Assembly: GCF_018139145.2 (NCBI RefSeq) | Contig: NC_059480.1 | Location: 18,910,428 to 18,974,427 of the forward strand | Direction of reading: 5' to 3' | Source: Gymnogyps californianus | Lineage: Eukaryota; Chordata; Aves; Accipitriformes; Cathartidae | Length of the DNA: 64,000 nucleotides | In this document: piece by piece, positions 46,001-64,000 of the stretch | How positions within the stretch are numbered: position 1 is the stretch's first letter | Layout: every line of letters begins with the position of its first letter | Notes under the pieces: model-generated | Databases searched by the model: none | Seen by the model: only the letters and a program-made list of their open reading frames with translations | What the model was told of the DNA's origin: nothing | Program-made: the position numbers and the translations under genes

Positions 46001-49000
46001 CTCTAGCAGCTAATGTACCTTGAACTGCTTAGTTAGATAAGCTCATTAATGCACAGAAGTCTTACTTACTGTTAAGTCAGAACCCAAACTTTCTTTTAAT
46101 AGACTACTAAATGGGTTGGTTGCTTTACACGAGCTTATTAACTGACTTGTGATTGCTGTTTCCTAGATGTGCTGTGTAGATTAGAGAAATAAGCATTCCT
46201 GTTTTCATTCAAACTAAGCGATGTCTGTGCTGTGGGAAACTTCTAGCCCCTTAATGGGAGCGACAAAGCCCAGAGTAGCTGGGTCTTGGGCTCACTACTG
46301 ATCATCTTGTGTTTATTCGTACCCTGTACTTGATGGCACAGGAAACTCGAGGAAGCTAACACCTTGTCTCGCAGTGGGGCTGTGGCCAAAATGGCTTTGC
46401 AGATAAGCAGGACTCCCCTCAGCTCTGCTGATGAGGCCTCAGTGGCTTGCTCTGTCAGTGGCTGAGTTGAAGGTAACTGGCAGACCATGTCGTGTGCTTA
46501 TTTTCACCACCTGTAGTGCTAGACTCTTTTCTGGAGAGGTATCTCTGTAGTGAGAATAGCACTCGCACAGCTGGCTTAGTATAGTACGGCTGATCCCAAA
46601 GGTGTGTTCTGAAATGAACGGACAAATGCACTCAGTGCTATCAGGGTGCTACCAGTGCTTGCCAAATCCTGAGGCTCTTGGTGCTTGCGTGGTCATGTGA
46701 AACGGTAGTTATGTTGTTAGGGGCAGCGTAAGAACTCCTGTCTCTGCTATCAGGCTGCTCCTGAGCATTTATTCTTGAGCTGCCATGTTACCACTGCACC
46801 TCTGAAGAGAGAACACAGAGGATTTGCTGAGCAGACCTGCCATGATAGCGGCCAGGCCTGGCTCAAGAGTTCAGCAGCTTCTGCCTACACTGAACTTAGA
46901 GAAACTGGCGTGGGAGGATACAGCCAACTGCATTTGCTCTTTCCTGAGGCAAAAATACCAATATACGCCCAAAGTTTATGGTGGCTCCAGTACCATTAGG
47001 CTGTAGGCACATTGCTAATGACATGTTTCCTCCAGACAGTACCTCATTCTTTTACAGCTAGAACAAGCATCTCTTGCCTGGATGTGAAACTGCAGTTACT
47101 GCAGCCATGTTGCCTCGTACCACTGCAGAAAACTGACTAACAATTCATTAATTTTCCTAAGCAATGAATTTGAGCAGATGAGCTTTTTTATTTTTTTTGT
47201 TTTCATTTGTGCAAATACAGTTACAAAAGGCAGACAACTGTGTTCCAAAGTTTGCAGTGTAGATTGAGGTTAGCACTGTTCCTGCTGGTGCAGGGAAGGA
47301 TTAATGGTCTGCATGGTGTCACCTGAAAGACTTCAGGTTATGGGACAAATGTATTGGAGAAAATCACTTGTTTGAGTGTCTGTATATCTGGGATTTAGGC
47401 TAGAATTCAGCTTTGTCTTTCATACCCTAATGAACAGATGACTGTGGTGCTACAGCGGTGTCTTGTTACTGGTGTGATGCTATGGCTTCTCAAGTAGAGA
47501 GACTATGGGAGGCTAACACGCTGGACAAAGACTGGAGAATTGGTACTGTTTGCTGTGGTGTTTCTGGAAGAGTTGCTGCAGATATGAACAAACTGCTGCA
47601 GAGGGAACAAACTATGCTTGTTAGTCCATTCCTTACATCTGCCTTGTTTAGTCTAAGCAAGCTCCGTGCTGTGTGTTGTTCATTTTTCTACGGCTATTCT
47701 AGGTCAGAATCCACGAAGAGGCAGTGGAAGTGGAAGGCTGGGCTCTTACATGCTGCAGGAAGGAGCTGCTGAATCTCCACTTGCTAAATGCAGGTTTAGT
47801 GCATCCTCTCACTAGGTAGCTCCCAGTTCAGCCACTTGTTGCATCCCAGAATACGTGAAGCTACTGACAGCCCAGCAACAGGATCCTGCTGCCCAAGCCT
47901 GCGCTCCTGACTGCACCCATGCATTCCAAGTGTGTGGCACAATGTAGGTCTGAAAGGGCAAAGTTTGATGGCTTTTGGAGAACCACCTGTCTTTAGGTCA
48001 GACCTAATAAATAGAGCATTTTCCATCTGTGATAGAATCAGTGGACAAAAGCGGATTTTGAGATACTATGCTTTATTGTGTCTATCTTTCTCTGGACTCC
48101 CTTGGTTATAGTCTGCAGCTAACCTGCTGCAGATGGGCTTCTGGGGCTTCGTCTAACGTGTCATGATGGTTTGAGAGGGGTACTCCCTAATGCACATCCC
48201 CTGCACAGCATGAGCAGTGACGTGATTTGAGATGAATATGCTTGATTCTTTTAAGAAGGTGCCATGTCAGTCATTGTAGGTCCAGCTAATCCTGCTGCTT
48301 TTCAGTTACATAACTGCTGAAATGCATTCAAATCCACATCCCAGCATTTTGTTTTTATACATGTTCTTTTTTTGTAGCTGGCTGTCTGAATGTTGTAACT
48401 TTGCCACAGTTGCTATAAAGGTGTATCTTAATGCTCTCATTTTCACTTGAGTGAAAAGGCATTCTGGAAAGGCATTTCCATGTAGCCTTAACGGCTAGTG
48501 GGTTTATATGCAAGTATATGATGCTCTTCATGATCCTTTTCCTTTCTATTTATGGTTTGAAATAGAAGTATATGGGAATGCGAGTACTTGGCAGCAGAGT
48601 AGGAAGCGTACTGGCCTTAGGTATTTGTAGGAGCAGCATTCAGATGTTAGATCTCACTCCTACCCCAGTAGCTAGCTGCTTGAAGAATGCAGAGTGTATT
48701 GGGAGAGGACTGTTGTTCCTAAATTAAGGTGATTAGTCACCAACTGGTGTGCATTCAACATACATGTGGATCTTCTCTGTACCTTAACTAGAATAAATCC
48801 ATCCATACTATAACTAGAAAACAGGGCTGTAGCTAGCAGCATGGAGCGGGTCACCATATGTTCAAGCTAGTGAAACAGAAGGAGTGGAGCTGCAAAGCTC
48901 TGAAAATGCAGTTGATGGACCATTAACCCAAAGGCTTCAGCTAGAGTCATCTTGGTCTCCAGGCACTTAGTGATAAACAGTTGAAGAAGCGATGGGCTTT

Positions 49001-50639
49001 GCTCTTAAACTATGTCTTGCAATGAGCTATTAGCCTGAGGAAACTCAAAAACAGTGTAGGGCAAGCTCCCTAGAAAAGGCTGACTGTGGAGAGGAGCAGA
49101 ATGAGTCATTGAAAGCTGATTGAGCAATGCTGGGAAGCTTTCTGAGTCATGTCGCTTATGCACAGCGAGCAGATGAAACCATCTCCTGTGGTGGATTTCT
49201 TGTTCTGGGGCCTTCTGATTCCAGCAGCCGTGAGTCACAGAATGTCAGTCTCAAATTAATTTGAGCCCTCTTCCCTGCAGTTCTTAACCATTGCAAGCAC
49301 TAGGATCGTTCATTTTCAAAGCTGATCTGAAAAGAAAACTGTTCATTCTTTAAAAATGTGTGGAAGATCATACCAAGTCTGAACTGTACGACTAAAAACC
49401 TCATTCTAGTTGCAGTGTAACCTTGAAATAGTTGAAACGAGTATCTGTGAAACTTGTACCGAAACACAAATGAGGATCAAAACAAAGCAGACTTATTTTC
49501 ACTGCAGCCACTTCAAGGAGAGCCACTGTCATCTTAAAGAGCCATTCTTCTTGCTAAGCTTTAAGCAACTTTCTTTTGCATGCTGCCCTTTGTATAGCTT
49601 TCCTCTCATCTGTTCATGTATCTCTGGGCTAGTCATTCCACCTCTTGAGTTCCCAGCTGTGTGGACATGCTCCCATTAGCTGATGGAAGTAACTCTGTAG
49701 TGGGGAGGGAGTGCGGTCACTCTGATCTTGTGTCTGGGAGGGATGTAATGCAAGACTTGAGCAGAAGACTGGAATGTTGTCAGTGTTCCCTGAACTTCCA
49801 TCGTGTGCAAACTTGGTGAAAGCTGGCTGAGAGAACGGCACTGCACCGAACCGAACTTGCTGTAAGCTGTGTTGATGCCATTGTGCTGTCTATGCTTGTG
49901 ATGCTTGGAACTCTTCAAGATGCTGGACTGCTGAAGTCATGCAGAGCAAGGAAGAGCTGCTTGTAGTTGTGTTAAATACCTTGTGCACTTGAGACCTCTT
50001 TGGTCCCTGATGCCATTAGATGGGAATGCAGCAAGAGGTTTATATTGTGTGTGTCCATCAGCTACCACAGAGACCTGACTGATAGCTGGTACAGTTGGGT
50101 TAGTCATCTAAAACTGTTTCCTTGTATTCACTGTCCTTAGCCCATGTGACTTTGCTTGGTACCTGGAAACACTACCAATTGTCTGACACAAATCGAGTTA
50201 GGTAAATTGTACTTAAATGTGAATTCAGGTTTAATCTGTAGAGCTGTAGAATTGTGGGGTTTTTTCAGGCTTGAGGAGAGTCATAACTGGTATGGAGGCA
50301 AGCTGCTACTACATGTGAAATGATGCTAGTGCATATCTCTCAGGTATATTTATGCTGGTAGGCTGCCATTATAAAACAAACTGGCAGAACGGTCCTGATC
50401 CTGTGGCTAAATCTGTAGTAAGTGAAACTACCACCTCAGGTGTTAACCAGGGGTTCACATAGCACAGCGCCAGTCCCTTTCTGACTTTGAGCAAGTTGTT
50501 CAATATCGAGTTGCATTACCAGTGCAGCATGGCTAGTATGCATCAGCTGGTTGGCGGCAAATCTCTCTGCATGCTCCTACTTTGTAGCAAATGAGGATTT
50601 GCAATAAGAGTGATCCTGGTCAGTAGTCATGGCAGGGGG

Positions 50640-51450
50640 GTGTAGATGTGAGGGTATTCAGAGTAGTAAGGGCAAAGTACGTCAAAAATGGCATAGAGGT
50701 GCAGCAATGGGACTATAAAATGGCACACTAAATTCAAGGTACATAAATGTACAATGGTGCATATAGCAGGTAGGTAGATTAGGGAGCAAAGGCACTTCTA
50801 GCTTCACCTGTAATGTGGTTAATTACCTTGAAGAACGAATTCAGTGTGATCTTGGAGTTATAATAGATGATGAAATCATTAGCTTCTTGCTGAGTGGTGG
50901 TTTAAAAATGTAAGTCAAATATAGAGAACCACTAGGAAAAGATCCAAGCAGGATATGTATAATTGTCATATTGTCTATATCATGGTTTGCCTACATCTTG
51001 AATAACTTGTGCAGTTTTGCGCTCACTTCCAGAAGGAGAATGTTTAGAGGAAGGCACTGGGAAAGACCAAAGCATAAAGCAATTTCCTTGTGAAGAGCAA
51101 CTGAGTAAGGTGGGAACATCTCATTCTGGGAAAGGGGCAATGAAGGCAGTGGAGAAGATCTGCAAAATCCTGAGTAGCCTGGAGAGAGAGTATGGGAGCT
51201 AGTTCTTAATTGCTTCTTCCTGCAGTTGAACTGGAGGCCATTAAACAAAGCTGGAGGAAGGAAGAAAAAGCAGGCTTAAAACAAAAAGGAGGGTGTTTTA
51301 CACAGTAGTTATAAAACTGTAGACTTTTTTTTTTGCCATGGGATGCTGCTGATGCAGAGATTCAAGAGGAAACTGGGCAAATACTTTAAAGAGATCCATT
51401 GAGAGTTCTAAAATAAACAAGCCATTGCAGGGGGATCTCCTGGGGAGTGT
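50640..51450 (+). mobile_element. old CR1-clade LINE remnant (reverse transcriptase C-terminal part and 3' region)
   Basis: Decayed translation still shows landmarks of the CR1/L3-clade polymerase end. DLGVIIDDEI appears from 50848 (family form DLGVLxDxxL). HLE-stop-LVQFCAHFQKE appears from 50994 (family form HLEYCVQFWxPHxxKD). Further on come ACACAGTAGTTATAAAACTG and TGGATG-like words, then TTCAAGAGGAAACTGG and AAAGAGATCCATTGAG, the usual tail region. Stops and small indels throughout show it is long inactive. It looks more diverged than ordinary avian CR1 copies. Boundaries are approximate. Confidence 0.7.
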
Positions 51451-52470
51451 TTTCTTGACCTGTCCTTACTGTTATCCGACTGTCCCTTCATTGCCACTGT
51501 CAGAGACAAGACACTTAGCTAACAGATCTGCAGTATGAACCAATGTGGCTCTTAAATGTACAAATGAAGCTGGTTAGGTTAGGAGCTAACTGCGTGTGGT
51601 AAGTTTGAAGCCTGAACTCAGCTCCCAGTATATTTGTGTAAGGAAGAAGTCTAGCATTTCTTTGCATTGACAAAGAATTTTTTAAAGACTAAAAGCAGTT
51701 GAATCATGCTGTATCTACTCTCCATCTAAAGTGGTTTTACTAACATATAGGATAAGCAAGCAGTTGACTCTGCTGCCTAGTATTGTGGTGCAATTAAAAA
51801 TGCTGATATTTTTTGCCTGTAACTTAAGCGAAGCTATTACAGAATATGTTCTAACCTAATGTATGAGAAAGCATAGCCTCATTATCTCAATCAACACTTA
51901 AAGTTTGTAGATATTCCTAAGAGAAGGCTTTTAATTTCCAACATGTAGAAGACTGCTGATCAAGCTTCATGTTTTATAGTAATGTAGTAAATATTCAAAT
52001 CAAGGCTTTTTCAGAAAGCGATTGGCTTGTCATGCTAGCAAGAGGCTTTGTCTTGTATATGCTGTGTGTCTGATCCTGTTGTTCATCAAAGCAGACATTT
52101 CCTTTATGCTAAAAATAGTGAAACAAATAACTTAAGCAGCATTAAAACCCAACAGGGAGATTATTTTTTTTTAAGACTAGGATGTGCTTTCTAGGAATCT
52201 TCTGGAAAGGGTTTGTAGGATTCATATGATCCAGCTTTGACTAGTTGCATAAGCTTCCTGGAAACTATTCTATACAATGTAAGTCTTAAAGAGGATGCAG
52301 GAACTCTTCTTCACCTTTGGTAGCAATAGTCCGTATCCGAATGTGGAAGCTAGCACTGTAGCAGTCTGAAAAGACATCCTTGTCTCTTATCTGGAATGAA
52401 AAAATACTAATGAGGAAAGAATTTCCTAGAGTGGGCAACAAGTTGCTTTCGTTGTCGTAATGCTTCTCTC

Positions 52471-52493
52471 TTTTTTTTTTTTTTTTTTTTTTT
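52471..52493 (+). repeat. poly(T) tract, 23 nt
   Basis: An uninterrupted T run in AP2M1 intron 1. No retrocopy body is recognisable beside it. Confidence 0.9.
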
Positions 52494-54492
52494 ATGATTT
52501 GGCCTGTGTGAATGACCTTTCAAGTGTTTGCTAAATTACTGCTTCAGCATCTGCCAGACTTGTTGGGCAACTATATTCAAACAGATATTCTTCATGTTTT
52601 GGGTTCTAGCCCTGCATGTTACCTTTCAGTGGCCTCCTGCATGCCTGTTAGGGCTGTGTGTGTTTCATGTAAGTAGTCATGAGTCTGTGGTACAGCCACT
52701 TCTTTAAATTTGAGAACCTGGTTTTGTTCTGTTGACAACAGGATGGTCTCTTTCTTCTGGTGTGGGGATGCTGGCCTTGCTGCCAGCTACACTGTAGCCT
52801 CAGTCCCCCTATGTGGGACAGTGAGCAGCTACAGAAGGCTTTTCCCACTCTAACTACATGGCGATCTCAGACTCCGTGCTGCCTCTGTCTTAATAGGTTT
52901 GGTTAGAGACTTATCTTGGAAGTAAATGAAATACTTGTATCCTGAAGCTATAAAGTGTCACTAATGGGAATGGAAGAAAAACAGATTTGAAAACCTCTTC
53001 TGGGCTAGATGGAGTCTCAGACATCAAAAAATATTGATGACAGTGCCACATGAAGTCCATGACAAGTGGCAGGAGGCAGCCTGTTAGTAGCCAGAGACAC
53101 TCAACTAGCAGAATGTGGGAGTAAAAGCCAGGAAGCTCATTACTGAGCTTTGGGAAAACTGCTCGTCTGTCTGTTTCTTGCTATTTTGACTTAACTGACT
53201 TTTTGATTCTTTTTTTTTTGTTTTCCTTTTAATGAGCAGAAGCAGCCATCTGGTAGCTGAAGACCTATAGCAGAGAAGTATGTAATGTTACTCTCTGAGG
53301 ACTCATTAAGTGTAGCTAAAAATGTTGGTGTAAAGCCTTATGAAATTAAAAGGGTTTTTTGTCTTTCTGAAATTAAAAGTAGTGGCTGCACTATAAATCT
53401 TGTTTTAGCACAGAACTCATGTCTGCAGTAGTTCCTTCAAATAGGCAGCTACTTTAGTTTCTTGAACATAACTTCTAGAGGATATGTTACTCTTAATACT
53501 CCAGGCTTCTACCCTGGAAGTCCTTTTGTCCCTCTGATGTGTGTAGTGCTTTTGTATTCTTTTTTCCCTGACCTTTGAGATGATCTGAGGCTAGGTCACT
53601 TGAACTTCATTTTTGCTGTGTTCCTGAGCAAACACATATCAGTTCACTGTCAGCATCTGTTTCTAGGCTAGCCTCTCCCTATCCTTTCCACCCACCCCAG
53701 ACAAGTGGGTGTAGGCTAACCCACCCTAACAGCAGTGTGGAGGTGGTTGGTTATCTAACACTCTGCAGTGCCAAAGCTGAGAAATACCTATGTGATCATC
53801 CCAAGACCTAGTCACAAGGCTTGCCCTATCGCATTTGTAGTGCTCTTCTCCGGACTAAGCCAACCAAGCAGTTGCTAGAGTGGGTATTATGACTTGGACC
53901 TAAGTGAATAGGAGTGCGTGTGACTACAGGAATGGGATCTGGTGAAGTAACTGTGTATGTAAAAAAAGCCTTCTGCATCAATAATGTCTGCCAGCTTTGT
54001 AGCTCTCTTCAAAACAATTTTCCTTTGAAGAAAGAGAAGATTAACAGTTTAAGACGGTAACTTCTGAGGCACTAGCCCCCAATTAAAGTGGGTCATGGTT
54101 GAGATCTCCCACTCCAATGGCACCTTGTGGCCAGGCTGTTCTCAGTTTGGACTCTGAAGTGTTACTCAGTACTGCTCCTGCTCCTAGGGATCAGCAAAGG
54201 CTGTAATGTTGCTATATGAAAACTGTTTAAAGGCAGTAATAAACCAAGGTGTACTTGCTGCTAAGAACCCCCTGCCGTACAGCAATAGGCTTGGTGACAT
54301 CTCAAACACTTGTGTGCAAAAAGACTAACTATGAATTGCATCTGATTTGTATCTCAGTCATTGGGGAGACAGACACTTTATAGTAGAAATAAAAGGTCTT
54401 TGATTTGCTTGTAGTTCCAGGCCTGTGTGTTTTCTCTCATTCAGGGGATAGGCCAGGTACTACTAATACTTGAGACTTGATCCATCCACGCT

Positions 54493-54600
54493 GATGAATG
54501 GAATGAGAAGTAAGCCTGCATCTATTTCTGTGCTAATTTTAAGCTTCAGTCCTGGCTACAAATTGCAGTCACATTCAGAGCATCATGTGTTATAGGATGC
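54493..54600 (+). repeat. 108-bp direct duplication, copy 1
   Basis: It aligns without gaps to 56261-56368, with five differences that I counted (about 95% identity). It lies about 0.8 kb upstream of the first AP2M1 coding exon. Confidence 0.95.
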
Positions 54601-55419
54601 ATGGTAGCTGTATGTACTCACCTAGACCTAAGCTTTTGAGTTGCTTCAGACAAGCTCAGGAACTCACTCAGCTGGGCCTCTCTCAGGATTCCTGCAGTGA
54701 CTCCTTAGGTCTGGAACAAGGCAGTTGGTTCCCGGTGGGCTTCCTCATTCAGTCCTTGTTATGGTGTGCCCCCGAGGGGCAGTTCTGCAGCAAACATGAG
54801 GGAATGCTGATCTGTATGTAGGGCTTAGGTCTGTTGTGGTACATGCAGTCTGTACTGTGCATCAGGAACACACTTTTTCCATATAAAATCCCAGCAGATC
54901 AAAAAGTATAATCTGTAACTGCAGCAATAAGGCTGCTTCCCTCCTCTCCAAAGTAAAACACTGTTTCTAATAGTCCTCTATAAGTAAGGAGCTCTGTACT
55001 CTCCTCTCCAGGATGTAAGCATGAGGCAGGCAGTTGCTTCCAGCATCCAAGCTGCTCCTGAGTCTCTGGCTGCCCTACTGGGCCTCAGCCATATGCTAGC
55101 CTGGCCAGATTTATCAAGATAAATTAGGTGAAGTAGCCCACACCATCAGACTTTCAGGACTGTCTCTGAGCATGCCCTCTACTTGTCCCTCCCTGCAATA
55201 TGCTGGAGTTCATTACTCCTGTGGCACCAAGATGTGTGCTATCAGATCCTCACCACCACAGGTATTGTAAGAATTGTCTTCTGGCTGAGGATGTGTGTGA
55301 CAAAAGGTGTCTGTGTCCTCGCTAGTAGCCAGCAGGTGTCAAAGTCTGTGCCTGCTGTACTGCTTGTTGCCATGCAGCCTACTGATATATGCCCTCTCTT
55401 GCTTCAGGTCTTAAGCAAC

Positions 55420-55437
55420 ATGGGAAGAGAAGACTAA
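55420..55437 (+). promoter_or_regulatory. AP2M1: upstream ORF in the AP2M1 5' UTR
   Basis: An ATG with A at -3 and G at +4 (strong context) opens five codons, MGRED, and a TAA. The stop ends 9 nt before the AP2M1 start codon. If the exon boundaries are right, every ribosome scanning this leader meets it first. Confidence 0.7.
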
Positions 55438-55446
55438 AGTTCCATC

Positions 55447-64000
<8,554 letters not shown>

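Larger units (their letters stand above)
43091..55407 (+). other. AP2M1: AP2M1 intron 1 (12.3 kb)
   Basis: It runs from the CpG-island donor to the acceptor TTGCTTCAG. It contains a CR1-clade LINE remnant (50640-51450), a 23-nt T run (52471-52493) and the first copy of a 108-bp duplication (54493-54600). I see no other gene or RNA. Short open frames lack any domain. Confidence 0.75.

Noticed and set aside
54488..54600. Box C/D snoRNA in the 108-bp duplication (copy 1 begins near TGATGA)
   Set aside because: There is no CTGA D box in either copy, no terminal stem was found, and copy 2 has lost the TGATGA. I do not call an RNA.

Overview
This window is vertebrate nuclear DNA, most likely from a bird. 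It holds multi-exon genes with GT-AG introns, CpG-island promoters and an avian-type CR1 retroposon 3' end at 12061-12123. Three genes lie head to tail on the + strand: the last three coding exons of EIF2B5 (eIF2B epsilon, 343-3253), the whole coding region of DVL3 (Dishevelled 3, 15 coding exons, 8943-40243), and the start of AP2M1 (AP-2 clathrin adaptor mu subunit, coding exons 55447-62828, continuing beyond the window). The same order, EIF2B5-DVL3-AP2M1, is known from human 3q27 (from memory). The species cannot be named from the sequence.

Layout. 1-3253: EIF2B5 exons encoding the C-terminal W2 domain. 3254 to about 4980: its 3' UTR. About 4986-8450: intergenic, increasingly G-rich. 8450-9320: DVL3 CpG-island promoter and first exon. 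9110-29244: a 20-kb first DVL3 intron with a degenerate GC-rich minisatellite, CR1 scraps, a GC-rich patch near 25.4-26.4 kb and a sharply AT-rich island at 28.2-29.0 kb. 29245-40243: DVL3 exons 2-15, which join without a frame break into a predicted 712-residue protein with DIX, PDZ and DEP domains. 40244 to about 42215: DVL3 3' UTR. 42690-43440: AP2M1 CpG island with NRF1-, ZNF143- and YY1-like sites and a non-coding first exon. 43091-55407: AP2M1 intron 1, holding an old CR1-clade LINE remnant. 55408-62828: AP2M1 exons encoding residues 1-141, the longin domain.

The three proteins act in different processes: translation initiation (guanine-nucleotide exchange on eIF2), Wnt signal transduction, and clathrin-mediated endocytosis. 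They are neighbours rather than a pathway, although AP-2 mu is known to bind Dishevelled during Frizzled internalisation, so the DVL3-AP2M1 adjacency is suggestive.

No undescribed gene system stands out. The most interesting observations are in AP2M1: a strong-context five-codon uORF ending 9 nt before the start codon, a 108-bp direct duplication (about 95% identical) flanking the first coding exon, a possible in-frame alternative exon in intron 2, and a possible 3-nt microexon at 63722-63724. In DVL3 they are a weak exon 6 donor, a reading frame that stays open far upstream of the start codon, and facing U-rich and A-rich tracts in the 3' UTR.
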